Of a stretch of DNA of 64,000 nt, positions 8,453 to 17,445 are shown one piece after another. This stretch comes from Haloterrigena alkaliphila (GTDB lineage: Archaea; Halobacteriota; Halobacteria; Halobacteriales; Natrialbaceae). Both the position numbers and the translations under genes were made by a program. The stretch is taken from the NCBI RefSeq assembly GCF_017352155.2, contig NZ_CP071462.1, positions 3,720,001 to 3,784,000 on the forward strand, in the 5' to 3' direction. The number at the start of each line of letters is the position of its first letter. Within the stretch, counting starts at the first letter, position 1. The notes beneath the pieces are model-generated. The model was not told the DNA's origin, did not search any database, and saw only the letters and a program-made list of their open reading frames with translations.

Positions 8453-9616
8453 TTATTCACGTGAGTCCGTCAGGAATCGACAGCCCGAACTACCCGGTCG
8501 ACCGACTGTCCGCAGTCGGCCCGCAATAACGTCGCCGCAGTCGGCCCGTAATAACGCCGCCGCAGTCGGCCGGGTGTGGCGGTCTACAGCAGGAAGCCGC
8601 CCACCATCGCCAGGATGAAGACGGCGGCGACGACGGCCAGCGCGTCGTACCGGTGGTCCCGCTCGTCGGTGACGTCCGGCGTGGCGAAGACGACGCCGAG
8701 CAGGCCGCCCACGGCGACCAGGAGCACCGCCACGGCGTAGATCGTGTACAGGAGGTCCGCCATACGGTAGCATACGAAGCGAATTCACGTAAACCCCCGG
8801 CGGAGCCGTCGGATTTCCGACCGACTCGAGGCTGGCCATCATCATGCTGACGATGCCGACGACGACCAGCACGCCCATCACGTTCGTCGTCCACCGCCAC
8901 GAGCGCTTGCGTCGGAGGCGTTCGATCCCGGTCGTCTCGTAGTCGTCGGAGTCGCCGTGGAAGCCCGGCGTCCGATCCTTCGGCAGAAACGCCTTCATTT
9001 CGACGGGGTAGAACGCCGGGTGGAAGCCGTGCTCGAAGGTGTGGAACATCACGCCCATCAGCATGATGACCCCGAGCAGGCCGTGGAAGGCGACGAAGGC
9101 CATCACGACCGTCTGGGAGTTATAGAAGTCGATCAGCCAGGTCTTGCGCCAGATGAGCAGCCCCGAAATCATCAGCAGGAGCAACTCGACGGTGAAGATC
9201 CAGATGACGCCCTTGCCGATGTAGGAGATCAGCGGCACCTCGTCGGCCTTGTAACCCCCGAACTGGCGGGCCGCGGGGTGGCGCTCGTCGGCCCGACCCA
9301 GCGCGAACTTGACGTCCTGCACGAACGCCTTTACGTCGGCGACGGCCGGCAAGACGCCGCGGAAGTTGGACCGGCTACTCGAGCGAAGCAGCATGTACGG
9401 TACCCAGAAGCCGGTCAGCGCGATCAGCGCGAAGCCGGCCAGTCGGTGGATCGAGAGCACGCCACGATTGCCGCCCATCAACTCGACGAGCCACCACAGC
9501 TCCGTGTTGAAGGCGATGGCGTACCCCGTAAAGAACAGGACGAACACCGTCAGCGCCAGCAGCGAGTGGAACATCGTGGTGGCCCGCGAGAACTTGCCGT
9601 GATCGAGGTTCGTCAC
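8453..9616 (-). CDS. Cytochrome b subunit of formate dehydrogenase (gamma-like), probable 3' frameshift
   Basis: The membrane subunit would carry haem b and pass electrons from the exported FDH catalytic dimer to quinone. The first 275 residues show four hydrophobic helices with candidate haem His residues: MFHSLLALTVFVLFFTGYAI, SIHRLAGFALI, a helix with LLLLMISGLLIW, and FHGLLGVIMLMGVMFHTFEHGFHP. After about residue 277 the sequence turns into arginine-rich low-complexity peptide that overlaps the 59-residue gene in another frame. A one-base shift in the C5 tract at 8794-8798 would give a TGA at 8785-8787, 21 bases before the next ATG. The true product is therefore likely about 277 residues. 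The start overlaps the upstream gene by 4 bases. Confidence 0.75.
   Translation of the reverse strand: MTNLDHGKFSRATTMFHSLLALTVFVLFFTGYAIAFNTELWWLVELMGGNRGVLSIHRLAGFALIALTGFWVPYMLLRSSSRSNFRGVLPAVADVKAFVQDVKFALGRADERHPAARQFGGYKADEVPLISYIGKGVIWIFTVELLLLMISGLLIWRKTWLIDFYNSQTVVMAFVAFHGLLGVIMLMGVMFHTFEHGFHPAFYPVEMKAFLPKDRTPGFHGDSDDYETTGIERLRRKRSWRWTTNVMGVLVVVGIVSMMMASLESVGNPTAPPGVYVNSLRMLPYGGPPVHDLRRGGAPGRRGRPARRRLRHAGRHRRAGPPVRRAGRRRRRLHPGDGGRLPAVDRHTRPTAAALLRADCGDVIAGRLRTVGRPGSSGCRFLTDSRE
8510..8572. repeat. 25-bp direct tandem repeat (about 2.5 copies)
   Basis: Two almost identical 25-base units at 8510-8534 and 8535-8559 begin with CCGCAGTCGGCCCG and continue with an AATAACG core; a partial third copy follows from 8560. 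They lie just downstream of the small membrane protein gene that ends the FDH operon. The space 8165-8452 before them holds no recognisable gene. Confidence 0.6.
8584..8763 (-). CDS. Small two-helix membrane protein at the end of the FDH operon
   Basis: A 59-residue ORF starts with ATG at 8763 (MADLLYTIYAVAVLLVAVGG) and ends with TAG at 8584. It has two hydrophobic helices of about 20 residues (7-27 and 40-58) separated by a charged loop TPDVTDERDHRYD. It overlaps, in a different frame on the same strand, the low-quality tail of the cytochrome b ORF. Its clean helix-loop-helix composition suggests this frame, not the overlapping one, is the real coding frame. A possible subunit of the FDH membrane part; no family is recognised. 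Confidence 0.6.
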   Translation of the reverse strand: MADLLYTIYAVAVLLVAVGGLLGVVFATPDVTDERDHRYDALAVVAAVFILAMVGGFLL

Positions 9617-10302
9617 GGGCGATCACCGCCGTCGGCGGCAGTTGTATCGTCGGTCGTCTCGCGACTCGAGTCTCCGTCACCAGTCGATTCGGGTGCGCCA
9701 CCATCGGTCGCCGCGGCGCTCTCCGGCGCTCGAGTCGAACCCGCGGGCGGCCGCATTCGCGCTCCCAGTCGCCGGAACGCCGCCCAGTGGATGAACACCA
9801 TCAGGAGGATGAAGATCCCCATGACGACGTCCGCGAAGTGGACGATCGCGATCGCGGCCTCGAGGATCGGCCGTGTGTTGCCGACGAGCCAGTCGGCGCC
9901 GACGCCGCCGCCGTCGACGGTCGGCCGAACCCGCAGGACGTTCTCGAAGAAGGGGGCGCGTCCCGTGACGAGCGCGACGGCGCCGACCGCCAGGGCGAGG
10001 CCGAACAGCGCGCTGAGCCAGAAGGCGATGCGGTCCGAACGGCCGCCGCTCCCGTCGTCGTCGCCGTCGCCGTGACCGCCGTCACTGGTCCCCCCGCTGG
10101 CGGCCCGTCCGGAGGCGGATCCCCTCAGTCGTTCGTCGGACGATACCCCGGCCCGTGCGTCGCGGCTCCGGGCGGCGTCGCGTTCGGTTCGGTCGACCGC
10201 GTCGGTCGTCCGCTCGCGGTCCCGCGCGGCCCGGACGTCGTCGTCCTCGTGGTCGAGGGCGTGCTCGTAGCCGTCGCCGTCGGATGGTCGGTCGTCGCTC
10301 AT
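9613..10302 (-). CDS. FDH-operon membrane protein with two helices
   Basis: No known family is recognised. The first 80 residues are hydrophilic, with many Asp, Arg and Gly. Two hydrophobic segments follow, IAFWLSALFGLALAVGAVALV and IAIVHFADVVMGIFILLMVFI, with a loop of about 40 residues that would face one side of the membrane, then an acidic Ala/Thr-rich tail. The ATG at 10302 overlaps the stop of the FeS subunit gene, and its own stop overlaps the cytochrome b start, so it is translated within the FDH operon. It probably anchors or stabilises the complex. The ORF remains open upstream into the neighbouring gene, which is not expected to be coding. Confidence 0.7.
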   Translation of the reverse strand: MSDDRPSDGDGYEHALDHEDDDVRAARDRERTTDAVDRTERDAARSRDARAGVSSDERLRGSASGRAASGGTSDGGHGDGDDDGSGGRSDRIAFWLSALFGLALAVGAVALVTGRAPFFENVLRVRPTVDGGGVGADWLVGNTRPILEAAIAIVHFADVVMGIFILLMVFIHWAAFRRLGARMRPPAGSTRAPESAAATDGGAPESTGDGDSSRETTDDTTAADGGDRP

Positions 10303-10979
10303 GATTCCTCGAAGAATTGGGCGTCCTCGGCCCCGAAGATGATCTTCATGGCCTCCTGGTTGAAGAACGGCTGGCTGCCGCGTCGCTCGAGTTCGTCGGC
10401 GATCTCGCCGGCGCCGCCGACGAGGATGGCGTCGGTCGCGCACTCCTCGGCGCAGGCCGGACCCTTCTGGACCTCCTGGCGCTCGCGACAGCCGGTGCAC
10501 TTGTCCATGATGCCTCCGGTACCGACGATCCGGGCCGCGCCGTCGTCGCTGTCCGGGAACTGCGGCGCGCCGAACGGACAGCCAGACAGGCAGTACTGAC
10601 AGCCGACACAGAGGTCGTCGTGGACCGTCACGAAGCCGTCGTCCTCCTTCTGGAGGGCGTTCGTCGGACAGACCGAGACGCAGGGCGCGTTCTCGCAGTG
10701 GTAACACTGCATCGGCAGGCTGGTCTCGCCGGGGTTCTCGCCCGCGGCCAGTCGCTCGGTCTTGTCGGCGTTCTCGCCTTGCGGACCGGCGACGCCCTCG
10801 GCCATGGTCGTGATGTCGATGCGCTGGTTGTCGATCTCCCGGTCCCAGGTGCGTTTACAGGCGACGACGCAGCCGCCGCAGTCGATACAGGCCTCGACGT
10901 CGGGGAAGATTCGCATCCCCTCGCCGGTGCTCATGACGCCCTCGCCCATCACCTGGCCGGACGGTCCTTCCTGTGTCAT
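10299..10979 (-). CDS. Formate dehydrogenase iron-sulfur subunit (beta, four 4Fe-4S)
   Basis: A 226-residue ferredoxin-like electron transfer subunit. Four cysteine groups are visible: CIDCGGCVVACKR (C31, C34, C37, C41), CYHCENAPCVSVCP (from C92), CVGCQYCLSGCP and CTGCRERQEVQKGPACAEEC. This is the arrangement of FdhB/NrfC/DmsB-type subunits that carry electrons from the molybdopterin subunit to the membrane cytochrome. It has no signal of its own, so it would be exported with the Tat-bearing catalytic subunit. It overlaps both neighbours by 4 bases (ATGA). Confidence 0.9.
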   Translation of the reverse strand: MTQEGPSGQVMGEGVMSTGEGMRIFPDVEACIDCGGCVVACKRTWDREIDNQRIDITTMAEGVAGPQGENADKTERLAAGENPGETSLPMQCYHCENAPCVSVCPTNALQKEDDGFVTVHDDLCVGCQYCLSGCPFGAPQFPDSDDGAARIVGTGGIMDKCTGCRERQEVQKGPACAEECATDAILVGGAGEIADELERRGSQPFFNQEAMKIIFGAEDAQFFEES

Positions 10980-13900
10980 AGTATCTCACCGCCTTCTTCC
11001 ATGTCCCACTCGCGGACGTCGTAGCGCTTCTGTCGGCCGAGACCGTTCTCTTCCTGGGGGTAGTCGATGAACTCCATGTCGAGGTCGTCGACGACCTGCT
11101 GGGTCGCCTTCTGGACGTGGACGACGCCCGACTTCGTCTCCTGCATCTGGGTCTCGGCGTCGAACCCGCTGGGCGTGATGATGTTCGCGCTCTCGCCGAT
11201 CGCCAGCGGCTCCGTTCCCTCCGGCCAGCTCTCGGCCTGGTTCTGGCCGTGGAAGACTCCGCCCCAGTGGTAAGGGAGGAAGACCTCCTCGTCGTTGACG
11301 CGGTTGGTCACGTTGGCCTTCACGAGGATCGATCCCTTGTCGGCGGAGGTGACGACGACGTGGTCCTCGCCGCCGACGACGTCGAGTTCCTCGGCCAGAC
11401 TCGGGCTGATCTCCGCGTACATGTGGGGCTGGCGGTCGGCGGTGTACTTGTTGTTCCGCGTCTCGGCGCCGCCGCCCTGGTGTTCCACCTGTCGACCGGA
11501 GGTCATGATGACGGTCCGGCCGCTCTCGGCGTCGCTGCCCAGTTCCGTGTGGACCGCCTCGGTCGCCTGCTGCTGGACGCTGGCGTTGTTCTGGTCGAGT
11601 CGCCAGAAGTTGGTCTGCTCGCCGTTGGCCGGCCACTCCTCGACCAGATCCGGTCGGGGGCTCTCGACGGGCTCTCGGTGAACCGGCACCGTGTCGATGA
11701 AGTTCCAGACGACCCCCCGCGCCTTGCCGCGCCCCGTCGGCGGATCCGGCTGTTCGGAGTCGTACTCCTCGAACTCCGCGGGGTCGACGTCCACGTCGTC
11801 GTACTGCTCGTCGACCGCCTGCGCCGCCTCGTACACCGACACGTCCTCGTCGAGGGCGGCCCGAACTGGCAGCGTCTGGCTCGAGGCCTCCGCGGGGTCG
11901 TCGGGCAGGATGGTCGCGTAGGCGGGATACGACGGAACGCCCTCGATCTCCCCGTCGTCGTACCACGGCGCCTCGAACGACTCGGCGATCAGGTCCAGCC
12001 CGTCCGCCCCCTGCTGGTCGACGGTCTCCTGCAGGGGGTACTCCTTATCGAGGTCCATCTCCGACCACTCCTCGGGCGTCGGAGCCTGCTGTCCCCAGTT
12101 CACGCGGAAGTCGTGGCCCCCGTCGCGGGGGTCGGACTCCTGTGTCCAGATGATCGGCGAGCCGGGGTGATCGTCGCCCCAGTAGGGCCAGGGGAGCGAC
12201 CAGTAGTCGCCGTCGACGGGCGTCCCGGTGTTCTCCGCGCGCAGGTCCTCGGTGCTGAACGCCCAGTCGTACTCGACGTGCTGCTGGAGTTTCTCGGGGG
12301 ATTGCTGGTAGCCGATCGAGCGCACGCCGAGGTTGATCTCTCGGAGCGTCTCCTCGTATGAGCTTCGGCCGTTGTGTTGCTCCGGTCCGCTTCCCCAGTC
12401 GAAGTGCTCGCCGAAGCCCATGTACTGGGCCAGTTCCTGCATGATCTGGAGGTCCGGCTTGGAGTTGTGGGCCGGCGTCGCGGCGGCCTCGCTCCACTGG
12501 ACCGACCGGTGCGAATTCGTGACCGACCGCACGTGCTCGTACTGGCTCGAGGCCGGCAGCAGGAGGACGTCCGCGTCGTCGGGCAGCGTCCCGGCGACCG
12601 CGGGGAAGACGTCGACGACGACCAGCAGGTCCAGCGCCTCCATCGCCCGCTTCATCTTGTCCATCTCGCTGATGGAGTTGGCCGAGTGGCCCCAGAAGAA
12701 GGCCATCTTCAGCGGGTTCGGCTGGTAGAGGTTCGAGTCGAGCAGTCGCTCCTCCTGCCCCAGTGCGGCCTCGTACCAGCGGGCGACGGTCAGCCCGCGC
12801 TGGAACATCATCGACTGAGGATCCGCGTCCTCGATCGGGGCGTCCTCCTGGAGGCCCTCGTCCTCGCTGCCTTCGCTATCACTATCGCCGCCGCCACCCC
12901 CTTCGCCGTCCGACGATTCTCCTTCGTCCTCCGACTCGGATTCTCCTTCCTCGACCGAGGCGGGAACGTCGAGGCCCGCCCACATCTCGTTGGGCATCCG
13001 CTCGAAGTTTCGGTAGAGGTCTTCGAAGGAGATGCTCCCGCTGGTCCAGGGACTCCGGGTCCAAACTTCCGACCAGTGTTCCCACGAGCCGGGCGCGTCG
13101 ACGCCGTAGTAGCCCGGCAGGATGCTCGCGTCGACGCCGAGATCCGTCGCGCCCTGCACGTTGGCGTGACCGCGCATGACCTGCAGGCCGCCGCCGGATC
13201 GGGCCGCGCTCCCGGTCGCGAGGCTGAACAGCGCGTACGCGCGGATGTTCTGCGTCCCGTTGTTGTGCTGGGTGCCGCCCATCGCCCACTCGACCTGGAT
13301 CTGGGGCGCGTTCTCGACGATCATATCGCCGATCTCCTCGAGGTCTCCCTGATCGATCCAGGTGATGTCGGCGACGGTCTCGAGGTCGTACTGGTCGAGT
13401 TCGGTCTCGACGTCGGGCCACCCCATCACGCGGTCCTCGAGGAACTCCTCGGCGAGCCCGTCCTGCTCTCGGACGTAGTTGAGCAGGCCGAAGATCAGCG
13501 CGACGTCCGTCCCCGGGCGCAACCGATAGAAGTAGTCGGCGTGGGCCGACGTTTTCGTGTACCTGGGGTCGATGGAGACGATCGTGCCGCCTCGGGCCTG
13601 CCCCTCGAGGATGTGTTGCATCGCGATCGGGTGGGACTCGGCGGGGTTCTGCCCGAGGATGATCAACAGGTCGAAGTTGCGGTAGTCGTTGATCGTGTTC
13701 GTCATCGCGCCGAACCCCCAGGTGTTGGCCAGTCCCGTGACGGTCGGCGAGTGGCAGATCCGCGCCTGGTGGTCGACGTTGTTCGTCCCCATGAACGCCG
13801 CGAGCTTCCGGATGGCGTAGGCCGCCTCGTTCGAGTGGTGAGCGCTGCCGAGCAGCATCACGCTCTCGCGACTGTACTCCTCGACGGTCTCCTGCCACGT

Positions 13901-14305
13901 CTCGGCGATCTCCCGATAGGCCTCGTCCCAGGTGACTCGGCGCCACTCGCCGTCTTCCTTCCGCATCGGGTGTTTCAGCCGCTTGGGCGAGTGCTCGGTC
14001 TCGAGGATGCCCGCCCCCTTCGAGCAAAGCGCGCCGTTGTTGATCGGGTTCTCGAACCACGGCTCCTGGGCGACGAACGAGTTGCCGTCCTTGACCGCCT
14101 TGAACCCGCAGCCGACGGCACAGTAGTTACAGATCACCTTCGCGGTGTCCTCCCCCTCGGGGACGCCGTCGTCCTGATCCTCCTGGGTGCCGAGGACGTG
14201 GCCCGTCACGCCGCCCCCGAGAAAGATTCCGCCGGCGAGCGCGCTCGCCTTCACGAACGAGCGCCGGTCGAGATCGATCGTAACCGGTTCGTCCGCCGCG
14301 CTCAT
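10976..14305 (-). CDS. Formate dehydrogenase catalytic subunit, Tat-exported molybdopterin enzyme
   Basis: This 1109-residue protein of the DMSO-reductase family oxidises formate to CO2. Residues 14-19 (RRSFVK) with the following hydrophobic stretch form a Tat signal. A 4Fe-4S cluster is bound by C59, C62, C66 and C94. Cys184 in QARICHSPTV occupies the place of the selenocysteine of FdnG-like enzymes, followed by TGLANTWGFGAMTN. The C-terminal cofactor domain ends with YHWGG and related motifs. Around residues 450-495 there is a Ser/Glu/Asp/Gly-rich insert, probably a surface loop of halophilic type. It heads a tightly overlapping operon with FeS, anchor and cytochrome b genes. Other substrates of the family cannot be fully excluded, but the ARICHSPTV context favours formate. 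Confidence 0.87.
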   Translation of the reverse strand: MSAADEPVTIDLDRRSFVKASALAGGIFLGGGVTGHVLGTQEDQDDGVPEGEDTAKVICNYCAVGCGFKAVKDGNSFVAQEPWFENPINNGALCSKGAGILETEHSPKRLKHPMRKEDGEWRRVTWDEAYREIAETWQETVEEYSRESVMLLGSAHHSNEAAYAIRKLAAFMGTNNVDHQARICHSPTVTGLANTWGFGAMTNTINDYRNFDLLIILGQNPAESHPIAMQHILEGQARGGTIVSIDPRYTKTSAHADYFYRLRPGTDVALIFGLLNYVREQDGLAEEFLEDRVMGWPDVETELDQYDLETVADITWIDQGDLEEIGDMIVENAPQIQVEWAMGGTQHNNGTQNIRAYALFSLATGSAARSGGGLQVMRGHANVQGATDLGVDASILPGYYGVDAPGSWEHWSEVWTRSPWTSGSISFEDLYRNFERMPNEMWAGLDVPASVEEGESESEDEGESSDGEGGGGGDSDSEGSEDEGLQEDAPIEDADPQSMMFQRGLTVARWYEAALGQEERLLDSNLYQPNPLKMAFFWGHSANSISEMDKMKRAMEALDLLVVVDVFPAVAGTLPDDADVLLLPASSQYEHVRSVTNSHRSVQWSEAAATPAHNSKPDLQIMQELAQYMGFGEHFDWGSGPEQHNGRSSYEETLREINLGVRSIGYQQSPEKLQQHVEYDWAFSTEDLRAENTGTPVDGDYWSLPWPYWGDDHPGSPIIWTQESDPRDGGHDFRVNWGQQAPTPEEWSEMDLDKEYPLQETVDQQGADGLDLIAESFEAPWYDDGEIEGVPSYPAYATILPDDPAEASSQTLPVRAALDEDVSVYEAAQAVDEQYDDVDVDPAEFEEYDSEQPDPPTGRGKARGVVWNFIDTVPVHREPVESPRPDLVEEWPANGEQTNFWRLDQNNASVQQQATEAVHTELGSDAESGRTVIMTSGRQVEHQGGGAETRNNKYTADRQPHMYAEISPSLAEELDVVGGEDHVVVTSADKGSILVKANVTNRVNDEEVFLPYHWGGVFHGQNQAESWPEGTEPLAIGESANIITPSGFDAETQMQETKSGVVHVQKATQQVVDDLDMEFIDYPQEENGLGRQKRYDVREWDMEEGGEIL

Positions 14306-14532
14306 GGCATCACGTCCGTTTCCGCGGCCCGCGCACCTTCCCGCCGTTCCGGCAGTGTGCTACGTACACCCATACCTATCGCCTTCCCCGGTATCCACCA
14401 TCAATATTTGCCCGAGTAATCTTCGAGGAATTTACGCTCTGACTAGGTTATTAGGCTATTACCTGCACAGTGTCGGAATATGATCCGTTTATCTCGAACG
14501 AACGCCATAAGTTAGAGATTAACAGGCGCAAT

Positions 14533-14540
14533 ATTCTTAT
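14533..14540 (+). promoter_or_regulatory. TATA-like box of the HdrA/MvhD-like gene
   Basis: ATTCTTAT in an AT-rich patch lies 25 bases before the ATG at 14565, the spacing expected of a leaderless haloarchaeal promoter. The shared 259-base region 14306-14564 also serves the divergent FDH operon, whose own TATA may be the AATATT near 14401-14407. Confidence 0.45.
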
Positions 14541-14564
14541 CGTGCCACGGGATACCACGACGGG

Positions 14565-16703
14565 ATGAGAGTCGGGAGTTTCGTCTGTTCCTGCGCCGAC
14601 ACGTGCGAGGTCGACCTCGAGGGGGCTCGGGAGGGGATCGAGGGCGTCGACGTCGCGGCGAGTTCGCGGCTGCTCTGCGAGGACGGCCTGCCGGCGATGG
14701 AGCACGTGATCGAGGAGTACGACCTCGACGAGTTGATCGTCACCTGTCCCGAGTCGCGGGTCCAGCGAAAACTCGAGCGCGTCGCCGAGCAGCAGGGGGT
14801 CCACCCGGACGCGGTCTCGTTCGTCGACCAGCGCGAGGGCGCGGGCTGGGTCCACGACGAGGCCGGCGCGACGGCCAAGACCGCCCGCATGGTCAACGCC
14901 CGGCAGGCCGGCCTCGAGGCCGAGTCACCCTCGAGGACGCTCACGCGCGAAGCCGGCGAGCGCGTCGCTGTCGTCGCCGACCCCGACACCGCCGCGGCGC
15001 TGGCCGACGACGCCGACGTCACCCTGATCGCCGACGGGGACGAATACGTCGACAGCGCGGCGGATCTCGACCACGTGACGATCGAGCGCGGACGCGTCGC
15101 CGGCGTCGACGGCCGGTTCGGGGAGTTCGAGGTCCGCCTCGAGTCCCGCGTCACCGAAGAGTGCATCTCCTGCATGAAATGCGTCCACGAAGGCCCGGAC
15201 GAGCAGGTCACGCGCTACCCGGTCGATATCGACCCCGACGCTCCCGACGGTGCGTGGACGGACGTCTGTCCCACCGACGCCATCGAGATGGACGGCGTCG
15301 AACGGGAACTCGAGTTCGATCAGATCGTCTACCCCGCGGCGACCCGGCGAACGCGGGGCGGTCGCGTCGGCTTCTACACCGCGCCGATCGACGCGGCGAC
15401 GATTTCGGCCGTCCGGAAACATCTCGGCGGGATCGAGAAGCCCGCCCACCTCGACCTCGAGATGGAGGTCTGCGCGGCCGGCGACTCGAGCCAGCCGGGC
15501 TGCAACGAGTGCGTCGAGGTCTGTCCCCACGACGCGGTCGAGCGCTCGCGGATCGACGCGGTCGCGTTCCACGAGGAAGCCTGTCAGAACTGCGGCGCCT
15601 GCACCAGCGCCTGTCCGACGGGCGCGACGATGCTGCGCGAGCCGTCGAACGAGCGCATCGCCCGCGAGGTCGAGGCGCTCCTTCGGCCGACCGGCGAGGA
15701 GGGCGGCTGGCTCCTGAACCGGTCGGGGTCGGACGTCGACGCCCCCATCGTCGCCTTCGTCTGCTCGGAGGAGGCCGACGACGCGCTGGCGGAGTACGGC
15801 CGACTGGCCGCCGCGGGCAAGGCCGACGTCGAGTACCCGCCGATCCTCCCCGTGCGCGTGAACTGTACCGACACCGTGGGCGAGGCCCACGGGATGCACG
15901 CGCTGGCCTCCGGCGCCGACGGCGTCGCGATCGTCGGCTGCGGCGGCGACTGCCTGCACTCGGGGCCGGAACCGAAAGCCGACCTCGTCGACCGACTCAA
16001 CCGGGCCAGCCGCGACCTCGAGCTCGGCGAGCGGTTCGCGTTCTTCGCGCCCGACGCCGACGAACCGGGCGCGTTCGTGGAAGCGATCTCGACGTTCGCG
16101 GTCGAACTCGAGCCCTCGCCGGTTCCGGCGGGCGAGCACGAGGCCACCGGCGAAACCGATGCTGACCGCGAGAACCCGGCCTTCGACAGCCACGGCTGGA
16201 CGCTCGAGAGCGTCCGCGCGATCCTCGAGCACGTCGACCCCGAGCGCGAGGTCATCAGGGGGCTGACGGACTTCGGTCGGATGGAAGTGGGGGACGGCTG
16301 TACGCTGACGCCCACGTGCTCCACCCTCTGTCCGACCGACGCGATCCGGCGCGACGAGGAGACGGCGACGCTCGAGTTCAACCACGAGCGCTGCGTCAAC
16401 TGCGGGACCTGCGAGGAGGGCTGCATCGAGGACGTCATCACGATGCGCGAGGGACTCGACCGCTCGCTGCTGCCCGAGAACCGCGGCGATGCGGACGACC
16501 CCGCCTGGATCGCGGTCCACGACGGCGAGATGCGCGAGTGCAACAACTGCGGGAAACCCTTCACGAGCGAGGGCTCCGCGCGGAAGATCCAGTCGGCGGT
16601 CGGCGACGTCGTTGCGGACCTCGCGCCGGGCGCGCGCGGAAGCGTCTTCGACTACTGCGGCGACTGCCGCGCACAACTGCTCTACGACCGTGGAAACGGA
16701 TGA
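14565..16703 (+). CDS. Multi-ferredoxin HdrA-like/MvhD fusion iron-sulfur protein with zinc ribbon
   Basis: A cytoplasmic electron-transfer protein of 712 residues. Residues 1-120 resemble the HdrA N-terminal domain (GSFVCSCADTCEVD, LIVTCPESRVQRKL, GWVHDEAGATAKTARM) but the FAD-binding domain that normally follows is missing. Ferredoxin motifs come next: ECISCMKC with VCPTDAI (about 198-245), CNECVEVCP (about 312) and CQNCGACTSACP (about 342). Residues about 393-470 match the MvhD/FrhD delta family (VAFVCSEEADDA, LPVRVNCTDTVG, GVAIVGCGGDCLH). A further ferredoxin lies at about 583-620 and a CNNC/YCGDC zinc ribbon at the end. It is divergent from the FDH operon and followed by a TorD chaperone, so it may link FDH or another redox enzyme to a soluble pool. 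The partner is unknown. Confidence 0.8.
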   Translation: MRVGSFVCSCADTCEVDLEGAREGIEGVDVAASSRLLCEDGLPAMEHVIEEYDLDELIVTCPESRVQRKLERVAEQQGVHPDAVSFVDQREGAGWVHDEAGATAKTARMVNARQAGLEAESPSRTLTREAGERVAVVADPDTAAALADDADVTLIADGDEYVDSAADLDHVTIERGRVAGVDGRFGEFEVRLESRVTEECISCMKCVHEGPDEQVTRYPVDIDPDAPDGAWTDVCPTDAIEMDGVERELEFDQIVYPAATRRTRGGRVGFYTAPIDAATISAVRKHLGGIEKPAHLDLEMEVCAAGDSSQPGCNECVEVCPHDAVERSRIDAVAFHEEACQNCGACTSACPTGATMLREPSNERIAREVEALLRPTGEEGGWLLNRSGSDVDAPIVAFVCSEEADDALAEYGRLAAAGKADVEYPPILPVRVNCTDTVGEAHGMHALASGADGVAIVGCGGDCLHSGPEPKADLVDRLNRASRDLELGERFAFFAPDADEPGAFVEAISTFAVELEPSPVPAGEHEATGETDADRENPAFDSHGWTLESVRAILEHVDPEREVIRGLTDFGRMEVGDGCTLTPTCSTLCPTDAIRRDEETATLEFNHERCVNCGTCEEGCIEDVITMREGLDRSLLPENRGDADDPAWIAVHDGEMRECNNCGKPFTSEGSARKIQSAVGDVVADLAPGARGSVFDYCGDCRAQLLYDRGNG

Positions 16704-16728
16704 TACCGACCCGAAACAGGAATCCACC

Positions 16729-17361
16729 ATGAGTCTGAACCAACAGGCGCTATACGAAGCGCGACTCGAGCTCGTGAACTTCCTGATCGACGCGTTCGCG
16801 GACGTGCCGAGCGAGGCGTTCGTCGAGACGATTTGCTCCGACGAGGTGACGCTCCCGGAGGGGAGCGTCGGCGACGACCTCGATCGGGGGTTTTCCGACC
16901 TCGAGGCGTTCATCGAGGCCAATAGGGGCCGCGGCACGGCTCCCGTTCAGGACGACCTCGAGGGCGAGTTCACCCGGCTGTTCGTCGGGCCGCGACCGTC
17001 GATCCTCCCTCACGAGACCTACTACCGCGAGGGCACGGACTTCCGCGGAGCGGGACTGGCGACGGTCGAGGCCAGTTACGGCGCGGCCGGCTGGTCCCCG
17101 CCCGAGGACTACCCGGAGGAGAACGACTACATCGCGGTCGAACTCGCCTTCCTCCGCTCCCTGATCCGCCAGCAGCGGGCCGGCCACGAGGAGGCCGTCG
17201 GCTACCAGCGCGTCTTTCACGAGGAACACCTCTCGGCGTGGATTCCGGCCTTCGCGGCCGACGTCCGCGAGACGACCGACGAGCGGTTCTACGAGGCCGT
17301 CGCCTCGATCCTCGAGGGCTACGTCGCCTTCGAGGAGGAGATCGCGATGGGGATGGCCTGA
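16729..17361 (+). CDS. TorD/NarJ-family molybdoenzyme chaperone
   Basis: Chaperones of this all-helical family hold the apo-catalytic subunit and its Tat signal until the molybdopterin cofactor is inserted. The 210 residues are helix-rich with the family landmarks LEGEFTRLFVGP, a PHETYYREG segment and a DYIAVELAFLRSLI helix. The ATG at 16729 starts 26 bases after the FeS fusion gene, so the two are cotranscribed. The most likely client is the Tat-exported formate dehydrogenase subunit encoded on the other strand nearby; this is inference from context. Confidence 0.83.
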   Translation: MSLNQQALYEARLELVNFLIDAFADVPSEAFVETICSDEVTLPEGSVGDDLDRGFSDLEAFIEANRGRGTAPVQDDLEGEFTRLFVGPRPSILPHETYYREGTDFRGAGLATVEASYGAAGWSPPEDYPEENDYIAVELAFLRSLIRQQRAGHEEAVGYQRVFHEEHLSAWIPAFAADVRETTDERFYEAVASILEGYVAFEEEIAMGMA

Positions 17362-17445
17362 TCGACGGGACGGCCCGGTTCCGCGCGACGCTCCGATCCC
17401 CCGGCTTCGTCACGTCGACGTCGCGAACGAACCCTGAGACCGCTC

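Noticed and set aside
12374-14419. Long plus-strand frame of 681 codons opposite the FDH catalytic gene
   Set aside because: Antisense shadow caused by codon bias; no protein family features.
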